Shown piece by piece: positions 8,489-17,462 of a stretch of 64,000 nt of DNA. The stretch is from Zhihengliuella halotolerans (GTDB lineage: Bacteria > Actinomycetota > Actinomycetes > Actinomycetales > Micrococcaceae). Numbering within the stretch: position 1 is the first letter of the stretch; each line of letters opens with the position of its first letter. The stretch is from positions 2,170,001 through 2,234,000 of the forward strand of contig NZ_SHLA01000001.1 in NCBI RefSeq assembly GCF_004217565.1, given 5' to 3'. The position numbers and the translations under genes are program-made. The notes below the pieces were generated by a model. It searched no databases and was not told the origin of the DNA. It saw only the letters and a list, made by a program, of their open reading frames with translations.

Positions 8489-9559
8489 CTACTGGCCGGA
8501 GACGGGGTAGTTGTGGCTGCGGTCCCATTCGAGGCGGACTCGTTCGCCGCGGACGGGGGCCGGCCGGGACGCGTCGTTGGGTTCGAGCGACACGATCCGG
8601 TCCCCGCCGCTGGTCGTGGCGACGAAGCGAGTGGCGGGGCCGGTGTAGACGAACTCCTCCAGCACCGCCTCGACGTGGGTCGTGCCGTCGGCCGGGACGC
8701 TGTCGACGGGGCGCAACCGGACGCGTTCGGGGCGGACACTGACGAGGTCCGCGCCGACGCCGATGGCTCGCGCCAGCTCGCCGCCGATGAGGTTGGTCGT
8801 CCCGAGGAACGTCGCGGTGAACCGGGTCGAGGGGCGCTCGTAGAGGTCCTCGGGTGTGCCGATCTGCTCCACGCGGCCCTCGTTGAAGACCGCGACGCGG
8901 TCGGAGAGCGTCAGCGCCTCCTCCTGGTCATGGGTGACGAAGACGAACGTGATGCCGACGTCGCGCTGGATCTGCTTGAGTTCGATCTGCATCTGCTCGC
9001 GCAGCTGCTTGTCGAGGGCGCCGAGCGGCTCGTCCAGGAGCAGGACCTCCGGCTCGAGCACGAGCGCCCGCGCGAGCGCGACCCGCTGCCGCTGGCCACC
9101 GGAAAGCTGCGACGGCAGCCGATCGGCCACGTGCGGCAGCCGGATCATCTCGAGCGCCTCGGCCACGCGGCGTCGTCGCTCGGGCCTCGAGACCCGGCGC
9201 AGCGTGAGCCCGTACTCGATGTTCCTGGCGACGCTCATGTGCGGGAAGAGGGCGTAGTCCTGGAAGACCGTGTTCACTGCCCGGTCGAACGGGGGCGCGT
9301 CGGTGACGTCCCGCTCCCCCAGGTGGATGGTGCCCGTCGTGGGCAGTTCGAAGCCGGCGATCAGCCGCAGGACTGTGGTCTTGCCCGAGCCGGAAGGCCC
9401 GAGCAGCGAGAAGAACTCACCCTGCCGAATCGTCAGGTCCAGTCCCTGAACGGCCGTGAAGTCGCCGAAGGTCTTGACGACATTCGTCAGGCGGATCGCC
9501 GCGCCGGCCTCGTTGACCCCGTCGGCCGCCGTGGCCCGGATCGTTTCCACTGCTGTCAT
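8489..9559 (-). CDS. Polyamine-type ABC transporter ATPase (PotA-like)
   Basis: A 356-residue ATP-binding subunit. Visible motifs are Walker A GPSGSGKT (about residue 54), the Q-loop FQDYALFPHMSV, the signature LSGGQRQRVALARAL, Walker B VLLLDEPLGALD and the switch His in VFVTHDQEEAL. The C-terminal 110 residues form a TOBE-type regulatory domain. It is the first gene of the importer operon. The start is preceded by GGAAGG. Its promoter, overlapped by a palindrome, lies 75-105 bases upstream and is shared with the divergent GntR gene. Confidence 0.93.
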   Translation of the reverse strand: MTAVETIRATAADGVNEAGAAIRLTNVVKTFGDFTAVQGLDLTIRQGEFFSLLGPSGSGKTTVLRLIAGFELPTTGTIHLGERDVTDAPPFDRAVNTVFQDYALFPHMSVARNIEYGLTLRRVSRPERRRRVAEALEMIRLPHVADRLPSQLSGGQRQRVALARALVLEPEVLLLDEPLGALDKQLREQMQIELKQIQRDVGITFVFVTHDQEEALTLSDRVAVFNEGRVEQIGTPEDLYERPSTRFTATFLGTTNLIGGELARAIGVGADLVSVRPERVRLRPVDSVPADGTTHVEAVLEEFVYTGPATRFVATTSGGDRIVSLEPNDASRPAPVRGERVRLEWDRSHNYPVSGQ

Positions 9560-9626
9560 CGCTGTGCCTTCCGCTGTTGGATTCCCGAGTCCTCGACACC
9601 CGTCGATGTGGCCCGGCTCACGTGAT

Positions 9627-9663
9627 CTGGGTTAAAGATATGAACCCAGACTTTAAATGTCTA
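9627..9663 (-). promoter_or_regulatory. potA-operon promoter with overlapping GntR-type operator
   Basis: On the minus strand, TAGACA (9658-9663) and TATCTT (9635-9640) are separated by exactly 17 bases. The perfect inverted repeat CTGGGTT-N9-AACCCAG (9627-9649) covers the -10 element. A second short repeat, AGAC-N7-GTCT, overlaps the -35 side. A repressor bound here would block RNA polymerase; the adjacent GntR protein is the obvious candidate, which is an inference. Confidence 0.65.
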
Positions 9664-9746
9664 GGCTTTTGCCAGGATTTCTCGAGAACCGCCCAACATG
9701 ACCGCCGCGGATGGGAAGGGCGCCGCCGATCTGCAAAGATCGACTC

Positions 9747-10487
9747 ATGCCCCAGCCGACGACGCCGCATCACCGCCTGCGGGCGGCCGTGTTCTCACCC
9801 CTGAGCGAGAACGGCAAAGCAGATCAGGTCGAGGACCGCCTGCTGCAGGGCATCATCGCCGGCATCCTCTCCGACGGGGACCGCCTCCCCCGCGAGACCG
9901 AACTCGCCACCTCGCTCGGCGTCGCCACCGTCACGGCGCGCGAGGCGCTCGTGGGCCTGCGCGCGCGGGGCCTGCTCGCGACCCGCCGCGGGCGCGACGG
10001 CGGCAGCTTCATCACCGTCCGCCCCGAGGACCGCCTCCGGCTTGTCGCCGAACGCCTCAACCACCTCTCGCGGGTCGAGCTGCGCGACACCGCCATCCAC
10101 TACAGCGCCATCGCCTCCACCGCGGCGGGCCTGGCGGCGCGTTTCGCCGACGTGAACGACGTCGCCCTCCTGCGCAGCCTGCTCGCCGGCGACTCGTGGA
10201 TGCACGCGACCGGCAACTTCCTGCTCGAGCTCGCCGCCCTCAGCCAGTCGGCGCGACTGACCCGCGAATACGTCCGCCTGCACGCCGAGTTCGGCATGCT
10301 GCTCCTCGGCGCCGAACACGACCACGCGCTGGGCGCCGAGGTCCTGGGCTGCTGCGAGCGCATCGCCTCCGCCATCGAGGCGGGCGACGGCACGCAGGCC
10401 CGCGAGCTCACGGACGGATACGTCGCACAGCTGCTGGACTGGCTCATCCGCGAGCACAGCGCGCTCGCCGCACGATCGTCACCATAA
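9747..10487 (+). CDS. GntR-family (FadR subgroup) transcriptional regulator
   Basis: The protein has 246 residues from the ATG at 9747. An N-terminal winged helix-turn-helix (about residues 20-85; GIIAGILSDGDRLPRETELATSLGV) is followed by an all-helical ligand-binding domain of the FCD type. It is divergent from the polyamine-type importer and is followed by a cache-domain protein. It probably controls the importer through the palindrome in the shared intergenic region. The ligand is not evident. The start was chosen because the 12 upstream codons show no family resemblance. Confidence 0.88.
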   Translation: MPQPTTPHHRLRAAVFSPLSENGKADQVEDRLLQGIIAGILSDGDRLPRETELATSLGVATVTAREALVGLRARGLLATRRGRDGGSFITVRPEDRLRLVAERLNHLSRVELRDTAIHYSAIASTAAGLAARFADVNDVALLRSLLAGDSWMHATGNFLLELAALSQSARLTREYVRLHAEFGMLLLGAEHDHALGAEVLGCCERIASAIEAGDGTQARELTDGYVAQLLDWLIREHSALAARSSP

Positions 10488-10546
10488 GCACTCATCCACT
10501 CATCGCCCGCGAGGGCGTACCCATCGAGGTCACCGAAGGAGGCATC

Positions 10547-11257
10547 GTGGCAGCATCGCACCCCGCCGCGGCCGACATCACCGCGCATTTCACGCGCGTC
10601 ATCGACATGCTCAAAGACTGGACCGGTCCGCTCGGCGCGCTGTTCGGCGCGTCGGACGAGCGGCGACCGACACATCAGGAGGCCGACGCCGTGATCGAGC
10701 CGCTCGCCGGCTCGGCCCTCGAAGCGCCGGGATCCGTACTCGTCGGCGCCGGCTTCATCGCCGCGGAGGACGTCTTGGCCAACGCCCGCTGGCACATGGC
10801 CTGGTGGCAGGGCGCGGCAAAGGTCCGGCTGATGTCCGTCTCGCCGGCCGAGGCCGGGGAGATCTACGTCCGGCGCGAGTGGTTCACCACTCCGCTGGAG
10901 TTGCGCCGCCCGCACATCACCGGCCCCTACGTCGACTTCCTCTGCACAGACGAGTACACGGTCACCCTCTCCGTGCCCCTGCTCGCGCCGCAACCCTACG
11001 GGATCGTCGGCGCGGACATGTTCGTCGCGCAGCTCGAGCCGACGGTCGGCCCGCTTCTCGCCAGCATCTCCCCGACCGCATCGCTGGTGAACCGCTCCGG
11101 CCGCGTGCTCGTCTCAGCCGACCCGCGCATCGCCGCGGGCACCGTCCTCACCGACACGTGGGTCCCCGGGCAGCACGACGTCGCGGCGCGCGAGGGCGGG
11201 GCCCGCGTGCAGCTCACCGGCTGCGGTGAGCTGCCGCTGGCGATTGCGGCCCGGTAG
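10547..11257 (+). CDS. Cache-domain (sensor-like) protein
   Basis: A 236-residue protein whose central part (WHMAWWQG, REWFTTPLELRRPHITGPYVDFLCTDEYTVTLSVPL and GIVGADMFV) matches the single PAS-like cache fold that binds small metabolites. It has no signal peptide or membrane segment, so it is probably a soluble cytoplasmic ligand-binding protein. The GTG start at 10547 is chosen because AAGGAGG sits four bases upstream; the frame itself is open much further upstream. It lies 59 bases after the GntR gene and is probably cotranscribed with it. Confidence 0.72.
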   Translation: MAASHPAAADITAHFTRVIDMLKDWTGPLGALFGASDERRPTHQEADAVIEPLAGSALEAPGSVLVGAGFIAAEDVLANARWHMAWWQGAAKVRLMSVSPAEAGEIYVRREWFTTPLELRRPHITGPYVDFLCTDEYTVTLSVPLLAPQPYGIVGADMFVAQLEPTVGPLLASISPTASLVNRSGRVLVSADPRIAAGTVLTDTWVPGQHDVAAREGGARVQLTGCGELPLAIAAR

Positions 11258-11293
11258 GGCGGCCACGGGCGCCAGCCCGGGGCATCGCCGGCA

Positions 11294-11875
11294 CTACTCC
11301 TCGAAGTCGATGACGAGCCGGCCGTCGTCGTACATGACCACGGAGTACGCGCGCTGGGCGTCGAGCGAGACGAAGTAGCTGGCCGCGCCCTCGAACACGG
11401 CGGTCGTCACGGTCTGTGCAATGGCGATCCTCTGGCCGGTCCACTCGGTGTCGACGACGGCGTGACCGTGCTCGGCGCCGGCCATCCCGGGCTGCAGGCC
11501 GGTCACGTAGATCGCCAGATAGGCGTCGCCGGCCATGGTGATGTCGTGCCCGCTGCCGGGCGAGACGGGCTGATCCACGTATTCGGTGCGCCACCCGGGC
11601 AGACCGTCGCCGGAGTGGGCGAACACGATCCGGTCGTACCCGGGGTGGTCGCCGGTGCGCACGACGTCGAGCAGGAGGTGCTGCTCGTTGTCGGGTGGGC
11701 GCACGGCCGCCGGGAAACCTTTGCTCTGCCGGTCCGCGGTGTCGTAGGCGCCGGGCAGGACGGGCGCCGGTGCCGCACCGTTGTCGGGTTCCGGAGTGCC
11801 GCCGCAAGCGGCGAGGAGCAGCACGACGACGGCCGCGACGACCGCGCGGGCGGGCCTGCGGCGTGCTGTGCGCAT
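11294..11875 (-). CDS. AMIN-like domain lipoprotein
   Basis: The 193-residue protein begins MRTARRRPARA, then a hydrophobic segment ending in the lipobox LLLAACGG, so it is a predicted lipoprotein. The rest matches the AMIN-like fold of actinobacterial lipoproteins: HPGYDRIVFAHSGDGLPGWRTEYV, followed by a variable core and YSVVMYDDGRLVIDFEE at the end. A GGGAAGGGG ribosome-binding site precedes the ATG, with TACCGT as a possible -10 further up. A cell-envelope role is likely but unproven. Confidence 0.78.
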   Translation of the reverse strand: MRTARRRPARAVVAAVVVLLLAACGGTPEPDNGAAPAPVLPGAYDTADRQSKGFPAAVRPPDNEQHLLLDVVRTGDHPGYDRIVFAHSGDGLPGWRTEYVDQPVSPGSGHDITMAGDAYLAIYVTGLQPGMAGAEHGHAVVDTEWTGQRIAIAQTVTTAVFEGAASYFVSLDAQRAYSVVMYDDGRLVIDFEE

Positions 11876-11976
11876 CGCGGGCCCCTTCCCTCAGCGCTCA
11901 CGGTAGTGCCGAGATCGGGCGCGGGGAAGGGGCTACGGCCGACGGGGACCGGATCGAGGCCGCATCGTGACCTGGG

Positions 11977-12417
11977 TCAGCGCCCGTTCTTGCGGGAGGG
12001 CTGCCAGATGACTAGCGCCTGGCTGCGTGCACGCGGACGCTGGCCGCGGGCCAGGGTGACGACGTCGCCGGCGGCGCCGGCCGCGAACACGCGGGAGAGG
12101 TCGGGGTGTCCGCGGGTCGCCAGGCGCGTCTGCTCGAGCTCGTTGCTCAGTTCGGTGACGCGCGAGCGCAGGGCCGCAACCTGGTTCTCGAGCTCGATGA
12201 TGCGCTTGATGCCCTCGAGCGAGACACCGTCCTTGGACAGGCGCTGGATCTCGCGCAGGGCCTGGACATCGCGCTGGCTGTAGCGGCGATGCTTTCCCCG
12301 CTGCCGCTGAGGCCGCACGAGCCCGAGCCGGTCGTACTGGCGCAGCGTCTGCGGGTGCATGTCGGCGAGCTCGGCCGCAACCGAGATCACGAATACGGGG
12401 GAGAACTCGTCCGTCAT
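11977..12417 (-). CDS. hspR: HspR, MerR-family heat-shock repressor
   Basis: The 146-residue protein has an N-terminal MerR-type winged helix (FVISVAAELADMHPQTLRQYDRLGLV, then RRYSQRDVQALREI) and a coiled coil (ELENQVAALRSRVTELSNEL) for dimerisation. HspR represses dnaK operons by binding HAIR sites, with DnaK as corepressor. It is the last gene of dnaK-grpE-dnaJ-hspR. The dnaJ stop codon is embedded in its ribosome-binding site (TAGGAGG), so translation is coupled. Two HAIR sites lie at the dnaK promoter. Confidence 0.95.
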   Translation of the reverse strand: MTDEFSPVFVISVAAELADMHPQTLRQYDRLGLVRPQRQRGKHRRYSQRDVQALREIQRLSKDGVSLEGIKRIIELENQVAALRSRVTELSNELEQTRLATRGHPDLSRVFAAGAAGDVVTLARGQRPRARSQALVIWQPSRKNGR

Positions 12418-12426
12418 GGCTACCTC

Positions 12427-13410
12427 CTACAGGGCGGCTTTGGCCGCCAGGCCGGCGCGCGGGTCGGCGTCGGCGGTCGCCTCGGCGAACGCCTTCACGG
12501 CGTCCTTCGCGGCGCTGCTGAGGTTCTGCGGCACCACCACGTCGAGCGTGACCAGCAGGTCCCCCGTCGCCTTCTTGGTCTCCACGCCACGGCCCTTGAG
12601 CCGCAGCGTGCGCCCCGAGTTCGACCCGGCGGGCACCTTCAACTTGACCGTATCACCGGTGATCGTCGGGACCTCGATCTGCCCGCCGAGCGCGGCCTCG
12701 GCGAACGAGACCGGCACATGCACACGGATGTTGTTCTCCTCGCGAGAGAAGAAGGAGTGCGGCTTGACCGAAACCTTCACCAACAGGTCGCCGTTCCCGG
12801 CCGGGCCGGCCTGGCCCTTGCCGCGCACGCGCACGCTCTGGCCGTCCTTGATGCCCGCGGGGATGCGCACCTCGATGATCTCGCCGCTCGGCTCGCGCAG
12901 GTTGACCACGGTGCCCTTGATCGATCCGCCGAAGGAGATCGACGTGTTCGCCGTGCGGTCCGCGCCCTTGCGCGGGGCCTGCTGGAAGCCGCCGCCGAAA
13001 CCGCCACCGAAGAGATCGGCGAAGTCGGGCGGGACCTGCCCTCCGCCGCCGAAACCACTGCTGCGGCCTCCCCCGCCGAAGCCGCCGCCGCGACCGCCGC
13101 CGAAGAGGTCGGCAAAGACGTCGTCGTAGCCGGCGCCGCCGGCGCCCGGACCGCCCGACTGGAAGCGGGCGCCGGAGCCCATCGCGCGGATCGCGTCGTA
13201 CTGCTGACGCTCCTCGGGGTCGGAGAGGACCGTGTTCGCCTCGGCGATGTCCTTGAATTTCTGCTCCGCCGCGGTGTCCCCGGGGTTGGTGTCCGGGTGG
13301 TGCTTGCGGGCGAGCTTGCGGTACGCCTTCTTGATGTCGGCGTCGGTCGCATCCTTGGAGACGCCAAGGATCGCGTAGAAGTCCTTATCGACCCAGTCCT
13401 GACTGGCCAT
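12427..13410 (-). CDS. dnaJ: DnaJ/CbpA-type Hsp40 co-chaperone without zinc finger
   Basis: The 327-residue protein starts with a J domain ([23 protein letters not shown]) with the catalytic HPD triplet in [10 protein letters not shown], which stimulates DnaK ATPase. Next comes a long Gly/Phe/Ser-rich linker (about residues 95-160), then the substrate-binding beta domains. The four CXXCXGXG zinc motifs are absent, so it is type B (CbpA-like, the DnaJ1 of actinomycetes). The ATG at 13410 is chosen for the GGAG seven bases upstream. The gene is separated from grpE by 134 bases holding a strong hairpin. Confidence 0.93.
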   Translation of the reverse strand: MASQDWVDKDFYAILGVSKDATDADIKKAYRKLARKHHPDTNPGDTAAEQKFKDIAEANTVLSDPEERQQYDAIRAMGSGARFQSGGPGAGGAGYDDVFADLFGGGRGGGFGGGGRSSGFGGGGQVPPDFADLFGGGFGGGFQQAPRKGADRTANTSISFGGSIKGTVVNLREPSGEIIEVRIPAGIKDGQSVRVRGKGQAGPAGNGDLLVKVSVKPHSFFSREENNIRVHVPVSFAEAALGGQIEVPTITGDTVKLKVPAGSNSGRTLRLKGRGVETKKATGDLLVTLDVVVPQNLSSAAKDAVKAFAEATADADPRAGLAAKAAL

Positions 13411-13484
13411 CAGGCGCCTCCTCATTCTCTGTTCGTGTCGTTGAAACTTGGGGCGGACGGCTCTGGGGCCGCCCGCGGGGCGCG

Positions 13485-13517
13485 GGCGCCGCCGTCGTGC
13501 TGTACGACGGCGGCGCC
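13485..13517 (-). other. Strong hairpin between grpE and dnaJ
   Basis: A perfect 14-bp stem with a five-base loop: arms GGCGCCGCCGTCGT and ACGACGGCGGCGCC. There is no T-run after it on the minus strand, so it is not a classic terminator. It may act as a partial terminator or an mRNA processing/stability element that lowers dnaJ-hspR expression relative to dnaK-grpE. Confidence 0.6.
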
Positions 13518-13544
13518 ACGCCCGGGTGCGTGATCCGCCGCGGG

Positions 13545-14204
13545 CTATTCCCCCGTGGAGACGATCACGCCGGCGGCGCGCAGGACGCGCTCGCCCTTCT
13601 TGTAGCCGACCCGCAACACCTGCGCGACGTGGTCCGCGGGGACCTCCGCGTTCGGCTGCTGCATGAGCGCCTCGTGGAAGTTCGGGTCGAATTCGGCCCC
13701 GGCCTCCTCGATGCGCTCGAGCCCGTGGCCCTCCAGGATCGTGGCGAGCTTGCGGGAGACGGCCGCGAACGGCCCGTCCTCGAGGTCGCCGTGGGCGCGG
13801 GCCGCGTCCAGGTCGTCGAGGACCGGAAGCAGCGAGCCGAGCACGGACTGCACGGCGAGCTCGCGAACCTGCTCCCGGTCGCGCTCGACGCGCTTGCGGT
13901 AGTTCACGTACTCGGCCTGCAGACGCAGCAGGTCGTTGCGGAGCTCGGCCTCGACGTCGCTCGTGGCGACCTCCTCGGCCGGCACCTCGTCCTCGACCGG
14001 CGCGTCGTCCCCGCCGGCTTCGTTGATGATGCGTTCGGCCTCGGCGAGGGCGTCGGCGCCGGCGTCCGCCGCGGCGGAGTCGTCCGACTCCGCCGCAGCG
14101 TCTTCCGTGCCGCGCGGCTGGCCCGTCTCCGGGTCGATCTTCCGCTTGTCGGTGAAGTTCACGGGCTCGTCGCCGTGCTCCTCCTCGTTACCGTGGTGCG
14201 GCAT
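13545..14204 (-). CDS. grpE: GrpE nucleotide-exchange factor
   Basis: The protein has 219 residues. An acidic low-complexity N-terminus of about 85 residues leads to the long dimerisation helix ([24 protein letters not shown]) and the beta domain. The latter contains [22 protein letters not shown] and [21 protein letters not shown], which are the GrpE signature. It releases ADP from DnaK. It lies 14 bases after dnaK and before dnaJ. Confidence 0.96.
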   Translation of the reverse strand: MPHHGNEEEHGDEPVNFTDKRKIDPETGQPRGTEDAAAESDDSAAADAGADALAEAERIINEAGGDDAPVEDEVPAEEVATSDVEAELRNDLLRLQAEYVNYRKRVERDREQVRELAVQSVLGSLLPVLDDLDAARAHGDLEDGPFAAVSRKLATILEGHGLERIEEAGAEFDPNFHEALMQQPNAEVPADHVAQVLRVGYKKGERVLRAAGVIVSTGE

Positions 14205-14218
14205 GGAATGAACCGTCC

Positions 14219-16069
<1,851 letters not shown>

Positions 16070-16138
16070 GAGGGTTCCTTCTTTCTGACGATGGATTCCT
16101 GGCGCCCTACCGACCTCGAGAAAGACCCGAAGGGAACG

Positions 16139-16211
16139 GTTGAGCGTTCTGTACTCAACTCTACTCAGGCACACGCAACTGTCAAACCAAGTTGAGCGCA
16201 GTTCACTCAAG
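16139..16211 (-). promoter_or_regulatory. dnaK promoter flanked by two HAIR operators
   Basis: On the minus strand a consensus -35 TTGACA (16180-16185) and -10 TAGAGT (16158-16163) are 16 bases apart. Two HspR-type inverted repeats flank it. HAIR-1 at 16139-16159 reads GTTGAGC-N7-ACTCAAC on the plus strand and overlaps the -10. HAIR-2 at 16191-16211 reads GTTGAGC-N7-ACTCAAG and lies just upstream of the -35. Both fit the published HAIR pattern CTTGAGT-N7-ACTCAAG with one or two mismatches. Confidence 0.9.
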
Positions 16212-16320
16212 TTCGGCCTTGATCGCCCGAAAGACGCGCTTCCTGCCCTGCATTTGCTTGGATCTTCAAGCAACCTGTGAAACATCTGTGTTAAATCTGA
16301 AGAAAATGTTCAACGACCCC

Positions 16321-16349
16321 TTTACGAATGACCTGCGTCACATTAGGTT
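16321..16349 (+). promoter_or_regulatory. Probable promoter of the secreted protease gene
   Basis: TTTACG (16321-16326) and TAGGTT (16344-16349) are 17 bases apart, in an unusually AT-rich intergenic stretch (about 16255-16350). TAGGTT is a common actinobacterial -10. The transcript would have about a 50-base leader. The rest of the 338-base gap between dnaK and this gene holds the dnaK operator region. Confidence 0.5.
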
Positions 16350-16407
16350 CAGACTCGTGCCCCGGAAACACCGGGGCCGACCTCCACCGAGGAAAGGTAC
16401 GAAATCC

Positions 16408-17394
16408 ATGAAGAAGTGGAAATCAACCACGGCTCTGGCCGCGGCCGCCCTGCTCACACTGGCCGGGACCGCGGTCCCGTCGATGGCCGCACCGGACAAC
16501 GCCCCGGGTCAGGCTGTCAAGAGCCACGTTGTCGAGCGCTCGGAAGCCCCGGCCGCCGGCTACTGGACGGCTGAGAAGATGCGCAACGCGATCCCGGGCG
16601 ACGTGCTCGCCGAGCGCGCTATCAAGCGCGGCAACGGTGCAGACAACTCCAAGGCCGACCGCGGCGCGGAGAAGAAGATCTCCGGTGTCACCCCGAAGGC
16701 CAAGCCGGCCGGGAAGGGCGGCAAGAACAGTTCCTCGGCCGTGGAGGAGACCCCGGTCTCGCACATCGGCAAGGTGTTCTTCACGATGGGCGGGAACAAC
16801 TACGTCTGCTCGGGCAACTCGATCATCTCGAGCAACGCCAACACGGTCTCCACGGCCGGCCACTGCCTCAACGAGGGCCCGGGCGCGTTCGCCACGAACT
16901 TCGTCTTCGTGCCCGCGTACGACGACGGCGCGGCACCCTACGGTCAGTGGGCGGCCGCCGAGCTTCACGCCCCGTCCGCGTGGGTCAACAACGGCGACAT
17001 GACCTACGACACCGGCTTCGCCGTCGTCGCCCCGCTCAACGGCCAGGACTTGAACGACGCCGTCGGCGCCTCGGGTGTCCAGTTCAACGCCGACCGCGGC
17101 CTCGGCTACAAGGCCTACGGCTACCCGGCAGCCAACCCGTTCAACGGGCAGAACCTGTTCTCGTGCCTCGACGGGGACTCGAGCAACGACCCGTACAACC
17201 CGCAGTTCAACTCGCAGGGCATCGACTGCAACATGACCGGCGGGTCCTCGGGCGGCCCGTGGTTCATCGGCACGGGCTCGAACGGCTACCAGAACTCCGT
17301 GAACTCCTACGGCTACGGCAGCAACTCCACCACGATGTACGGCCCGTACTGGGGCTCGACCATCTACAACACCTACGCCACCGCCTCCAACTAA
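16408..17394 (+). CDS. Secreted trypsin/V8-like serine protease
   Basis: The 328-residue protein starts at the ATG at 16408 with AGGAAAGG ahead of it. It has a Sec signal peptide (MKKWKSTTALAAAALLTLAG, cleavage after about residue 32, AMA-type AAPD). A charged propeptide-like stretch runs to about residue 120, then a chymotrypsin-fold domain with the triad visible: His in VSTAGHCLN, Asp in YDTGFAVV and Ser in GGSSGGPW. Two Cys pairs flank His and Ser. It resembles the glutamyl endopeptidase/trypsin-like peptidases of actinomycetes and is exported. A strong terminator follows. Confidence 0.88.
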   Translation: MKKWKSTTALAAAALLTLAGTAVPSMAAPDNAPGQAVKSHVVERSEAPAAGYWTAEKMRNAIPGDVLAERAIKRGNGADNSKADRGAEKKISGVTPKAKPAGKGGKNSSSAVEETPVSHIGKVFFTMGGNNYVCSGNSIISSNANTVSTAGHCLNEGPGAFATNFVFVPAYDDGAAPYGQWAAAELHAPSAWVNNGDMTYDTGFAVVAPLNGQDLNDAVGASGVQFNADRGLGYKAYGYPAANPFNGQNLFSCLDGDSSNDPYNPQFNSQGIDCNMTGGSSGGPWFIGTGSNGYQNSVNSYGYGSNSTTMYGPYWGSTIYNTYATASN

Positions 17395-17410
17395 GGCCAC
17401 GGCGTAACGC

Positions 17411-17456
17411 GGCGAGGGCCGTCGGCGGGATCAACCTCCCGCCGACGGCCCTCGCC
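17411..17456. terminator. Bidirectional terminator between protease and MMPL genes
   Basis: The arms GGCGAGGGCCGTCGGCGGG and CCCGCCGACGGCCCTCGCC form a 19-bp perfect stem with a short loop. A short TTT follows on the plus strand. It serves the converging protease (plus) and MMPL (minus) genes. Confidence 0.85.
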
Positions 17457-17462
17457 GTCGTT

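Noticed and set aside
6243-8510. A 755-codon plus-strand frame across the importer genes
   Set aside because: It is antisense to the PotB/PotD-like genes, is Arg/Gly/Asp-rich and matches no family.
12950-13170. Gly-rich repeat in dnaJ taken as a DNA repeat or CRISPR-like array
   Set aside because: It encodes the Gly/Phe/Ser linker of Hsp40 and has no fixed unit length.
13485-13517. Classic terminator after grpE
   Set aside because: There is no T-run, and the downstream genes belong to the same regulon, so full termination is unlikely.
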